From: Thermoproteota archaeon
GTDB lineage: Archaea; Korarchaeota; Korarchaeia; Korarchaeales; Korarchaeaceae
Assembly (NCBI GenBank): GCA_015522685.1
Contig: WALU01000032.1
Location: 44,760 to 108,759, forward strand
DNA: 64,000 bases
Reading direction: 5' to 3'
Shown: piece by piece, positions 49,116 to 58,224 of the stretch
How positions within the stretch are numbered: position 1 is the first letter of the stretch
How the letters are laid out: every line of letters starts with the position of its first letter
Position numbers and translations under genes: made by a program
Notes under the pieces: model-generated
What the model was told of the DNA's origin: nothing
The model's database searches: none
What the model saw: only the letters and a program-made list of their open reading frames with translations

Positions 49116-49951
49116 CTCTCAATTCCGGATCTCCATTTCAGTCCTTTTATATGGATATCCTCTATTATTGCGCCTGCTTTCATTAGGTTATAAACAACCC
49201 ACTCATTCTCCTTTGGCTCTAGTGTACATGTAGAGTAAACCATTAATCCTCCAGGCTTTAATGTCCTATAAGCAGCTTTTGCAAGTGAAACTTGAAGTCT
49301 AGATATTTTACTAACCGATTTAGGGCTCCATCTAGCAAGAGCCCCCCATGATCTTCTTATCTCACCAAGAGAGCTACAAGGGGCATCTAAAAGTACCTTA
49401 TCAAATATATCATGGCCCAACCTAGAAGAAACCAGTCTTCCATCCATCATAGTAATTATCACATTTAGGGATCCCATCCTCTGAATATTAGCTATAAGAG
49501 TATCTACTCTACTAGGGTTTACATCGTTTGCTACTATAACTCCCTCATATTTCATCATTTCAGATATTTGTGTTGTTTTAGACCCGGGAGAAGCAGCAAG
49601 ATCTAATATCTTCTCTCCTGATTTAGGTGAAAGTACTATGGGAGGTATCATTGATGCGGCTTCTTGGACATAATAGAAACCGAGCTGATGCCACTCAGTA
49701 TTGCCTAATCTTTCAGGTCCTTCTATGACTCTGTACCCGTTCCCATACCATGAAATTTGCTGTAACCTCCAGCCTAATCTTTCAAGTTTCTCTACCATCC
49801 AATTTGGATCGACCTTCATTGGGTTAACCCTTATGCTTGGAATAGGTTTCTTAGCCATAAAGGACAGGAGGATTTCATACTCCTCTCCTAAGAGTTTTCT
49901 ATATCTTTTTTCAAATTCAGGCTTTATCATCTCCTTGAGTATAATGCTCAT
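49007..49951 (-). CDS. NOL1/NOP2/Sun (RsmB-like) m5C RNA methyltransferase
   Basis: ILDLAASPGSKTTQISEMM, VLLDAPCSSLGEIRRSW, LMVYSTCTLEPKENEWVV. Confidence 0.92.
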   Translation of the reverse strand: MSIILKEMIKPEFEKRYRKLLGEEYEILLSFMAKKPIPSIRVNPMKVDPNWMVEKLERLGWRLQQISWYGNGYRVIEGPERLGNTEWHQLGFYYVQEAASMIPPIVLSPKSGEKILDLAASPGSKTTQISEMMKYEGVIVANDVNPSRVDTLIANIQRMGSLNVIITMMDGRLVSSRLGHDIFDKVLLDAPCSSLGEIRRSWGALARWSPKSVSKISRLQVSLAKAAYRTLKPGGLMVYSTCTLEPKENEWVVYNLMKAGAIIEDIHIKGLKWRSGIERWLSWEFGGEIRKTMRIYPQDNDTLGFYVALIRKPM

Positions 49952-50000
49952 CAGTCATTATCTAGAAGCTCAGCTTTATGTAGGTTTTGCCAGATAATGC

Positions 50001-51722
50001 TTGAAGGGTGTTGATTTGGAGGACATCAAAGAGCTAATAATCAGATTAGCTGCAGAGAATGCCCTTAGATATGGAAAAGCTAGTCCTAAAGCTGTTCTTG
50101 GAAAACTGATTGCTGCTAGGCCAGATCTAAGACCCAAAGCTAAGGAGCTGATATCTATTGTGGAGGAGGTAGTGATAGGGGTAAATAAGATGTCTATGAA
50201 TTCGCTAAAGGGCCTAGCTCCCCAAAGAAAAGCCAAGAAGGAGGAAGAGAGAATTTGGCCCCCATTAGAAGGTGTTGAAGAAGGGAAAGTGGTAACTAGA
50301 GTAGCTCCTGAGCCAAATGGCTATCCGACCCTAGGCCACGCAAAGGGGCTTCTAGTCCCTTTTATATATGCTCGCCTCTATAAAGGAAAATTTCTGCTTA
50401 GGTTTGAAGACACGAATCCAAGGGTGGAAAAGCTCGAGTACTATGATGCAATTAGAGAAGAGTTTTCAAAGTTGTTAGAAGCAGCCGAAAGGGAGCTAGG
50501 TCTATCCCCTGGTAAGTGGGATGAGGAGATAATAGAGTCCTATCACCTCCCAAAGATGTATGAATTAGCTAGAAAGCTGATAGAGCAAGGAGATGCTTAC
50601 GTATGCACTTGTCCAGCCCATATAGTTAGAATGAAGAGAAAGCTTGGTGAACCATGCGAGCACAGGGATCAATCAGTGGAGAAGAACCTTGAGTTATGGG
50701 ATAAAATGCTATCTGGGGAGTTTGGCGAAGGAGAGGCTCATCTGAGGCTAAAGACTGATATGAAACATCCCAATATCACAATGAGAGATCCAGGCATCTT
50801 CAGGATAGTAGAAGCTCTCCATCCCATACATGGAGATAGATTTAGAGTATATCCTGTTTACGACTTCTCCGTAAGCATTATGGATTCCCTCTCTGGAGTG
50901 ACTCATGCCTTCAGGAGCAAGGAGTTCGAGCCTCATGTAGAAGTTCAGCTAGCAATACTTAGGAAGCTAGGACTTAGGGAGTACAGCATGATACAGTTCG
51001 GTAGGATAACCATAGAGGGGATTCCTCTTTCCAAGAGATACATACGTCCGCTGGTTGAGAGTAGGATTCTAGATGGATGGGATGATCCCCGCATCCCAAC
51101 GCTGAGAGGACTCTTCAGGAGGGGAATATTACCTGAAGCAATAGTTAGATTCTTCTATGAGTTGGGGCCAAGTAAAGTAGATGCTACAGTCAACATGGAT
51201 ATAATAGCAGCAATAAATAGGAAGATCCTTGATCCCAAAGTTCACAGGTATATGTTCGTCCCTGATCCAATTAGAGCATCTATAGGTGGGCTCATTACAC
51301 CTGCTGAAGCTAAAGTGCAAATTCATCCTAACTTAAAGAAGGTACGTAAGATCACATTAAATGAGCCTAGGGTTTACATTCCTCAGATTGATGTGAAAAA
51401 TCTTAAGGTAGGTGACGAAATAAGGCTTCGCGGCCTAGCTACTGTTAAAGTAAGAAGCATAAGCCCTGATGAGATATCCCTGACTATGAGTGAAGATCAA
51501 AGAAAAAAAGGTGTCAAGATAGTACAGTGGGCTCCTCTGAATAGAGGAGTACCAGTTAAGATACTCGTACCATTGACCCCCTACTCCTACGAGATGATTG
51601 GGGGATATGGAGAGCCGGCCCTAAAGGAGCTTAAGGTCAGTGACATGATTCAATTGATTAGATTAGGATTTGCTAGGGTTGACCAAAGAGACCCATTCAC
51701 CCTGATCTTCTCCCATAAATAA
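50001..51722 (+). CDS. gltX: Glutamyl-tRNA synthetase (archaeal type, TTG start)
   Basis: TRVAPEPNGYPTLGHAKGLLVPFIYARLYKGKFLLRFEDTNPRVEKLEYYDAI. Confidence 0.95.
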   Translation: MKGVDLEDIKELIIRLAAENALRYGKASPKAVLGKLIAARPDLRPKAKELISIVEEVVIGVNKMSMNSLKGLAPQRKAKKEEERIWPPLEGVEEGKVVTRVAPEPNGYPTLGHAKGLLVPFIYARLYKGKFLLRFEDTNPRVEKLEYYDAIREEFSKLLEAAERELGLSPGKWDEEIIESYHLPKMYELARKLIEQGDAYVCTCPAHIVRMKRKLGEPCEHRDQSVEKNLELWDKMLSGEFGEGEAHLRLKTDMKHPNITMRDPGIFRIVEALHPIHGDRFRVYPVYDFSVSIMDSLSGVTHAFRSKEFEPHVEVQLAILRKLGLREYSMIQFGRITIEGIPLSKRYIRPLVESRILDGWDDPRIPTLRGLFRRGILPEAIVRFFYELGPSKVDATVNMDIIAAINRKILDPKVHRYMFVPDPIRASIGGLITPAEAKVQIHPNLKKVRKITLNEPRVYIPQIDVKNLKVGDEIRLRGLATVKVRSISPDEISLTMSEDQRKKGVKIVQWAPLNRGVPVKILVPLTPYSYEMIGGYGEPALKELKVSDMIQLIRLGFARVDQRDPFTLIFSHK

Positions 51723-51846
51723 AACTCCCTCGTTATTTTCTATTGCTGAAATACTAGATAACTACTATCTGTATAATATGCCAGTATTAATTGATAAGAG
51801 TTTCATTTAAAAGGTGACGGGATTGATAATTATGAAGGGATAATCA

Positions 51847-54705
51847 ATGAGATGGACACTGGCCCTCTTACTGGTTCTCCTTATGACCAGTACTACAATA
51901 GCTCTATCTAACAGCATAACTCCTGGTGAGTTAAAAGTAAAAATAAGTAAAGAGAGGCTCATCCTCAAGATTCCATCTCCTGCAATTAGCAATGGGAGAA
52001 TCTTCACACTAGGAAATGACGGTAGCTTACTTATTGCCATAACAACACATGGGGAGAAGATTTGGTCGCATGAACTAGGCGCTAGGGTAACCTCATCTCC
52101 TTTAGTGATTCCTAATGCTCCTTATGGTTATGCGAAGAAGGAATCGTGGGTAATAGCTGTGACAAACTCCTTCGAGCTATGGGCCTTCGAATCCTCTCAT
52201 GGGGGATTGAGAATTGAGAGGTTAAGGCTCCCATCAGCTCCGTCAGGAGCTCCTTTACACTACTTGGGTGATGGCAAAACGATACTAGTTCCCCTTACAA
52301 GCTCTATTCAAGCAATTGATATAAGATCAAAATCTGTTACTTGGTCCATAGATCTTGGATTTGAGCCTGAATATGTGAAATACTCCAATTCAACGGCTCT
52401 AGCAGCTGGAAAGCGGAAGGTGGCCTGCTTAAATATATCTAACAGAGAGGTCGCCTGGTCCATAGATCTTGGAGAGGAAATAGCCTCATATGGGAGCAAT
52501 GGAAAATACCTCGCTATTCTCCTTGGCAACGGCACAATGGTTTCCATAAGAGTAGCTGATGGCCAAATCCTAGGATCTAGAGACCTAGGAACGATCCTAG
52601 GGTACGACATACCCGAAGGGAAGTTTCCAATAATAGACAATATAGCTACAGTAACTGGCTCCAGAGGAGTTATGTGCTTCGTAAATGTTTCTACATTACA
52701 AGAGACTCTGAGACCCGTAAGAACATGGACTAAGCCCATCAGGCAACCTCTTGCTGTAGGTAAGGCGCTGATTTACCTATCGGAAGGAGGAATCAGGATC
52801 TATCATTTCCCGAGAAGGTTCTTTCTTTCAGAATTTAAGGTGGATAGCCTCCCATATAGTGGAATAACCTTAGTTAAGTCTCAAGAAAATCATACTAATC
52901 TCATGGCATATGTGGACGAACTTGGATACCTTCATATAATAGAACTGCCTGAGTATTGGATTAAGGCCAAAGATATCGAAAAGCATGAGGGTGGATACCT
53001 AGTAGAAGGATATGTGTGTAGCACGGCAACTAGTGGCTCAAAGTATAAAATTAGGTTATACTCAATATCTCTTCAGGGAGAACTACTTGGAGAGAAATTT
53101 ATAGGTATCTTAGGTCCAGGAGAATGTGGTGTTGGGTTCTCTACACTAGTCAAGACCAAGGGGGCTCTTGGACTTATAGTAGGAAATGATAGACTCTTAC
53201 CAAATGTTCCTGTCGGAATTACTAGGACTGAGTGGATCTCCTATAAGCCTAACAAGAATGCTACTACCACTACAACTGCTCCTGCTACTCAGGCTATATC
53301 TGGACCCTTAGTTAAACCTATCCTCATGGCCATAGCGCCCGAGAAGGTAGAAGTGGGCGATGACATAGAGATAAAGATCTCAGGGATTAACGGATGGAAT
53401 ACGACAGAGTTAACGTTCTCTATAAGTGGCCCAACTATAAAGGAAAATGAGACATCAATTAATGTGAATAGAGGATCTTCTTTTGAACTCTCAATGAAAA
53501 CCAAGGCCTTAAGGCCTGGAAGTGGCGGTATAACGGTCAAGGCTCAATATAAAGGCCATGTGCTAAATGAAACGCAAGTACCCCTCTCGATATCCATAGG
53601 AAAGATAATTCAGGGAATTAGCGCTCCATCTATCGTTAACATTAACGAATCTACTAAAATAAAGATAATTCTTGTAAATAAATATGAAGATGATACTTCT
53701 TTAGGCCTTAAGGTTACCTTCGATGATCAGACAAAGAATTTAACAGTAGGCCCTATGGCCGCTGGTGAAACAGTAAATCCAAACATAACGATAACCCCGA
53801 AATTCTCTGGAAATCTTAAGCTCAAAGTGCAAGTAATTGCTCCAAATGGGGAAATTATAGATAAATTGTCTTCATCCATCTCCGTAACCTCTCCAAAGAC
53901 AGTATCAAAGATAATAACCTCCTCGTATAGGCCTCAAAGATACCCCCTCCCAATAGAGTATATAATTACAGCGATTGCTATGATACTGGTGATATCAGCC
54001 TTAGCAGTAGTTCTCGTCAGGTCTAAAGTGAAAAGGAAAGCAGTTAAGAAGGCCCCACAAGTAAGTAAAGCTAAGATATCCTCTACATCTACTAAGAGAC
54101 CTCCTCCTAAAGCAGAGAAGAAAATGGTATCTAAAGTACCTTCAAAGGGAGGAATAAAACCTGAAGAGAAAGTAGTAACTCCACCAGAAGTAGAAGAAGA
54201 GGGGATCAAGATTCCACCAACAAAGGTTACAGTTAAGGAAGGAGAAGTAGGAAAAGAGGGAAGAGAGAAATTGGAGAGAGATATGAACGTAACGAAAAGA
54301 AGGCTGGAAGAGATAAAAAAAGCCATATCAAGATTAGAGGAGATAGTAGGCTTTGAGGTATCTCCATATAAGTTGGTAGAGGCGGAAACCTCCCTAATAT
54401 CTGCTGAAATGAAGATAAAAGAGGGCAATGTTAAGGAGGCGGAGGATTTACTGAAGAAAATTGATGAATCCTTTGATACTCTAGAAGCAGAGGTGTCTGA
54501 GGCAGAGAAGTCGCTCATAGAAAACTGGAGCGCGGTAGAAAATAGGATAGATATAATGCTGAGGGTCTGGAATAAAGCACCTGCCAACATGCTCACCATG
54601 GTCCCAGTAGGTTTCAGAATCGCAGCGCTAGAGAGGTTTAGAAGGCTCCATCCAGACAGAAAGCTCGAGCTTAGAGGGGATGAGCTCATAGCTCTCGAGG
54701 AGTAA
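51847..54705 (+). CDS. Large surface protein: signal peptide, PQQ/WD-like beta-propeller, Ig-like region, TM helix, cytoplasmic coiled-coil
   Basis: Repeated beta-propeller-like segments (KIWSHELGARVTSSP, VTWSIDLGFEPEYVKYS, VAWSIDLGEEIASYG), TM YIITAIAMILVISALAVVLVRSKVKRK, C-terminal coiled-coil. Confidence 0.7.
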   Translation: MRWTLALLLVLLMTSTTIALSNSITPGELKVKISKERLILKIPSPAISNGRIFTLGNDGSLLIAITTHGEKIWSHELGARVTSSPLVIPNAPYGYAKKESWVIAVTNSFELWAFESSHGGLRIERLRLPSAPSGAPLHYLGDGKTILVPLTSSIQAIDIRSKSVTWSIDLGFEPEYVKYSNSTALAAGKRKVACLNISNREVAWSIDLGEEIASYGSNGKYLAILLGNGTMVSIRVADGQILGSRDLGTILGYDIPEGKFPIIDNIATVTGSRGVMCFVNVSTLQETLRPVRTWTKPIRQPLAVGKALIYLSEGGIRIYHFPRRFFLSEFKVDSLPYSGITLVKSQENHTNLMAYVDELGYLHIIELPEYWIKAKDIEKHEGGYLVEGYVCSTATSGSKYKIRLYSISLQGELLGEKFIGILGPGECGVGFSTLVKTKGALGLIVGNDRLLPNVPVGITRTEWISYKPNKNATTTTTAPATQAISGPLVKPILMAIAPEKVEVGDDIEIKISGINGWNTTELTFSISGPTIKENETSINVNRGSSFELSMKTKALRPGSGGITVKAQYKGHVLNETQVPLSISIGKIIQGISAPSIVNINESTKIKIILVNKYEDDTSLGLKVTFDDQTKNLTVGPMAAGETVNPNITITPKFSGNLKLKVQVIAPNGEIIDKLSSSISVTSPKTVSKIITSSYRPQRYPLPIEYIITAIAMILVISALAVVLVRSKVKRKAVKKAPQVSKAKISSTSTKRPPPKAEKKMVSKVPSKGGIKPEEKVVTPPEVEEEGIKIPPTKVTVKEGEVGKEGREKLERDMNVTKRRLEEIKKAISRLEEIVGFEVSPYKLVEAETSLISAEMKIKEGNVKEAEDLLKKIDESFDTLEAEVSEAEKSLIENWSAVENRIDIMLRVWNKAPANMLTMVPVGFRIAALERFRRLHPDRKLELRGDELIALEE

Positions 54706-54744
54706 TCTCCTATACTTTCCTCACTTTTCTTCTTATATACTCTA

Positions 54745-55190
54745 TCCTACAGCTGCCATTTTCTCTTCCTTTATACCAGAATCCATTCCTATGGCCATTC
54801 CTAGACCCCTAAAAACAGCCCTCTCATAGAGCTCAAATTTATCTGTGACTTGATTAACAAGAGGAGAAGTAGGGAATATAAGATAAGATTTATTCTTTCT
54901 CTTCTCCTTAGAAAGGAATAATAGCTGGTTGCAATGCCGCAATGCCGAAGGCAGTTTTACCTACCACCTGTAAGTGATATGGCCGCGAAGCTTCTCTTAG
55001 TCAAGGCCCTCTTTGCTCGCATATCCTATACTTCCCATGGTAGAAATCCCAGCCAACTAATCATAATTAGAAGAATTTTACTAATTGTCCAGCTAATCCT
55101 ACCTCCTCAATATCGTGTTCTAAGCAGATCGTTCTGTAGTGGATCTTGGAATTCTAGTTATCTGAGTATAAGTTCCTAAAGATAGTCGGA
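54745..55190 (-). pseudogene. Decayed N-terminal helicase fragment of reverse gyrase
   Basis: Minus-strand multi-frame translation: LGFLPWEV*DMRAKRALTKRSFAAISLTGG / GKTAFGIAAL / LFLSKEKRKNKSYLIFPTSPLVNQVTDKFELYE; removing one base in GGTaGGTAAAACT restores Walker A LTGGGKTAFG. Confidence 0.75.
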
Positions 55191-55267
55191 GATATCTTCA
55201 TAATCACCATGTATTACGAAATGAATACTGCGATCCAACATGCAATCTGGAGCCTTTATATCAGTAG

Positions 55268-55663
55268 GTGAAGATAATTTACAGGATCAAGATGACGAGA
55301 CTCGTTGTGCCGATAGAAAAGAGCAGTAATGAGATAAGATCCAACCGCATATCCAGAGGGTTTAGCTTAGCTAAAGGGTTGGTGGTGATTGATCTAAGCG
55401 ATTTCGGCGTTGTTATGGATGCCTTTTCTCTGGACCTAAATAAGTTCGGGCAGGATATGATGCTCGATATACTTATAGGTCTGGATACTGATATCGTACT
55501 GAGCGAGGACATAGAGCCAGAACTCAGCGAAATGCTGATAAACAATGATGTTAAGATAGCTTTAACAACATCAGAGCATATTAAGGATGCTTTGAGAGAT
55601 TTGTTGGCAGGTAGGGCTATGATAATACCAGGAAAGGAAATGCCCATAAAGTATGCTAACTAA
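55268..55663 (+). CDS. NifX/NifB dinitrogenase iron-molybdenum cofactor-like domain protein
   Basis: RLVVPIEK...ISRGFSLAKGLVVIDLSDFGVVMDAFSLDL..DTDIVLSEDIEPELSEMLINNDVKIALTTSEHIKDALRDLLAG. Confidence 0.5.
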   Translation: MKIIYRIKMTRLVVPIEKSSNEIRSNRISRGFSLAKGLVVIDLSDFGVVMDAFSLDLNKFGQDMMLDILIGLDTDIVLSEDIEPELSEMLINNDVKIALTTSEHIKDALRDLLAGRAMIIPGKEMPIKYAN

Positions 55664-55874
55664 TTATATTATGCCATATGTAAAGCTTAGGATAAAAAGA
55701 TGGGAAAGAAATGGAAATAAGTATTTGAGCTACCAAGTAACAGCACCAAAGAAGCTTGTTGAGGAATTGGGATGGAATCAAGGAGACATCCTTTATGCTT
55801 GTATAAGAGAGGGAGACCTAATATACAGGCATAGAGAAGAATATAAAAGAGGAAAGCAGACAACCTTAGAGTAG
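55653..55874 (+). CDS. Small AbrB/SpoVT-like DNA-binding protein
   Basis: VKLRIKRWERNGNKYLSYQVTAPKKLVEELGWNQGDILYACIREGDLIYRH swapped-hairpin-like pattern. Confidence 0.55.
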   Translation: MLTNYIMPYVKLRIKRWERNGNKYLSYQVTAPKKLVEELGWNQGDILYACIREGDLIYRHREEYKRGKQTTLE

Positions 55875-57029
55875 TTGTAGCAAGAATCCCTTTAAGTAGC
55901 TGGTCCATGGATGATTAGGGTCTGTGGGGTGATCTGGAGAAGCTCCCCTCTCACCTAAAATTTTGAAATACTTATTCGCGAGATTGGCGGCCTTTCCAAT
56001 TATTCTAAGTAAAGCTTCTTTGGAAATAAACTGGCTACAGCTACTTGTAAACATAAGCCCACCGTTAGCTACTCTTTCCATGGCTGCGGCATTAACTGCT
56101 ATATATGTTTTAGTAGCTCTATAAATCATATTCCTACTTTGGGCAAGTGCTGGGGGATCTACAATGACCATATCATAAATAGAAGTGTCCTTTTCCAAAA
56201 ATTCCTTAACTCTAGATTGAAAAGGCATTATTCTCACAGAGTTTAGGCGAGAGTTTTCCTTCAATCTCCTGATAGCATATTTAGATTCATCTACAGCTAT
56301 CACTTGGGCTCCAGATAATGCAGCATGTATAGAAAAACCTCCTGTATATGAGAACAAGTCGAGAACCCTGTTCTTAGGAGATACTAGATCGCCTATTTCG
56401 ATTCTATTAAGTCTCTGATCTATAAAGAATCCGGTCTTTTGCCCTTCTAGAGCATCGACTTTAAAAAGAGCACCTCCTTCTCTTATGATTGAAGATATCT
56501 TATCTCCAAGTAATAATCCCCTTTCCTGAAGTAGATTAACTTCCTTTCTTGTTCTTGTATCATTCCTTAAGACAATAGAGCTGGGTCTATACACATCTCT
56601 AATTAAAGAAGCTATTTCCTTTAGCCTCTTATCGAAGCCTATAGAAGTAGATGAGATGACTACTACATCATCATATACATCTACTATTAAACCAGGTAAT
56701 CCATCAGCCTCGCTATGTATCCATCTAAAGAAATTATCGAGTTTCAACTTATCTCTTAGCTTAAGAGAAGCTTCTAGTCTATTCCTTAATAAATTAGGTA
56801 AGTTCTCCATATCCCTCGATAAAATGCGAACGGCAATGGCTCCTATGCCCTCATAGAATCCCAGAGCTAAAAACTCACCCTTATTATCTCTTACAACTAC
56901 TAAGTCTCCCTGAGCTACTGGTCCTCTAATTTCTTTCAACCATTTAAGGTATATGTTAAGCTGTCCCTTCTTTATCCTCTCAGCTCCTTTATTGGCTATT
57001 ATCGCTTCTCCGGTAGGAGACCAGCTCAC
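55866..57029 (-). CDS. RlmI-type PUA-domain class I rRNA methyltransferase
   Basis: N-terminal PUA GDLVVVRDNKGEFLALGFYEG, FFIDQRLNRIEI, VLDLFSYTGGFSIHAALSGA, MVIVDPPALAQS. Confidence 0.92.
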   Translation of the reverse strand: MSWSPTGEAIIANKGAERIKKGQLNIYLKWLKEIRGPVAQGDLVVVRDNKGEFLALGFYEGIGAIAVRILSRDMENLPNLLRNRLEASLKLRDKLKLDNFFRWIHSEADGLPGLIVDVYDDVVVISSTSIGFDKRLKEIASLIRDVYRPSSIVLRNDTRTRKEVNLLQERGLLLGDKISSIIREGGALFKVDALEGQKTGFFIDQRLNRIEIGDLVSPKNRVLDLFSYTGGFSIHAALSGAQVIAVDESKYAIRRLKENSRLNSVRIMPFQSRVKEFLEKDTSIYDMVIVDPPALAQSRNMIYRATKTYIAVNAAAMERVANGGLMFTSSCSQFISKEALLRIIGKAANLANKYFKILGERGASPDHPTDPNHPWTSYLKGFLLQLL

Positions 57030-57044
57030 CCTCTTTTCCCTTCC

Positions 57045-58199
57045 CTATCTACTACTCCTGAAGTAGTCAGGATCTTTAGCTAGGCTTTCCGTTAGAGGTA
57101 TGCTGTGATTCTTACCAACTAGCACGGTATCCTCGATCCTTATTCCACCCCATCCCCTTATATATATTCCAGGCTCATCAGTAACTACCATTCTCTCCAT
57201 GAGACGTCCTCTCTTGCCAACAAGCAGTCTGAGGAATTCGTGAATATCTATACCAACACCATGTCCAAGGGAATGTACATAGTATTCGAGGAGACCAGCC
57301 TTCTTCAATATCTTTCTAGCTTCTATATCTGGTTTTTCAAAAGTTACTCCCCTTCTAATATATTCTAATGCTTTAAGCTGGGCATTAAGAACAGCATTAT
57401 ATCTGGAAAGGAAACTCTCAGGAGGCTTCCCTATGAAGAAGGTTCTTGTTATATCACTACAATATCCCATATATCTAGCCCCAAAATCTATTAAAAGGAT
57501 ATCTCCCTCTGTAACTCTCCTGTCCGTATTTATATGATGAGCATTGAATGAGTTAGGGCCACTAGCAACTATAGTTGGAAAACTGGGTTCATCTGCATCT
57601 AGCTCCCTCATATTGAACTCGAGCCTATTTGCTATCTCTCTTTCAGTCATGCCAAGCTTTATCTCAAGGGAATTAAATGCCTTCATGGCTATTGATGCGC
57701 TTTCCCTCATCAGGCTTATCTCATAGTCACTTTTGATTATCCTCATCCTCTCTAGCTGCTTACTAGCATCCAAAATAGCCGCGCTTTTCCGTCCTCTTTT
57801 AAATCTCTTTCTAAGATCCTTAACCATGTCTTGAGAAGATAGGAAATCAACAGCTATCCTTCCTGCTTTGCTAAAACTCTCAGCTATTACATCAAAGGCC
57901 TTTGGATTGTATACTTCTCTACTATTAAGCCCATAGAACGGCTTTATAACTTCAACATGGAATGGAGACCTCTCCTTTGCTATCTCATCCCCAAAAGCAT
58001 ATATCGCAATTAGCACGGGTTCGTCATATAAAGGTACAGCTAAGAGATTAGCCTCAGCAGTTCCAGAAAGGTAAAGCATGTTGCTCCAAGACCCTATTAA
58101 GGTCAGATCCACATTCCTTCTATTCATCCATCTCTTGAGCCTTCTAATCCTTACATCTAGCTCGCTGCGTGGATACATGCGATTCACCAGCTGTCTCAC
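57045..58199 (-). CDS. Xaa-Pro aminopeptidase/dipeptidase (M24)
   Basis: LLIDFGARYMGYCSDITRTFFIG, HSLGHGVGIDIHE, VVTDEPGIYIRGWGGIRIEDTVLV. Confidence 0.93.
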   Translation of the reverse strand: MRQLVNRMYPRSELDVRIRRLKRWMNRRNVDLTLIGSWSNMLYLSGTAEANLLAVPLYDEPVLIAIYAFGDEIAKERSPFHVEVIKPFYGLNSREVYNPKAFDVIAESFSKAGRIAVDFLSSQDMVKDLRKRFKRGRKSAAILDASKQLERMRIIKSDYEISLMRESASIAMKAFNSLEIKLGMTEREIANRLEFNMRELDADEPSFPTIVASGPNSFNAHHINTDRRVTEGDILLIDFGARYMGYCSDITRTFFIGKPPESFLSRYNAVLNAQLKALEYIRRGVTFEKPDIEARKILKKAGLLEYYVHSLGHGVGIDIHEFLRLLVGKRGRLMERMVVTDEPGIYIRGWGGIRIEDTVLVGKNHSIPLTESLAKDPDYFRSSR

Positions 58200-58224
58200 C
58201 TGAGAGAATGAATAAACTTGAGCA

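Noticed and set aside
53934-54689. 251-aa minus ORF (Ser/Leu-rich)
   Set aside because: Antisense shadow of the charged coiled-coil region of the beta-propeller gene; composition typical of antisense of Lys/Glu-rich coding sequence.
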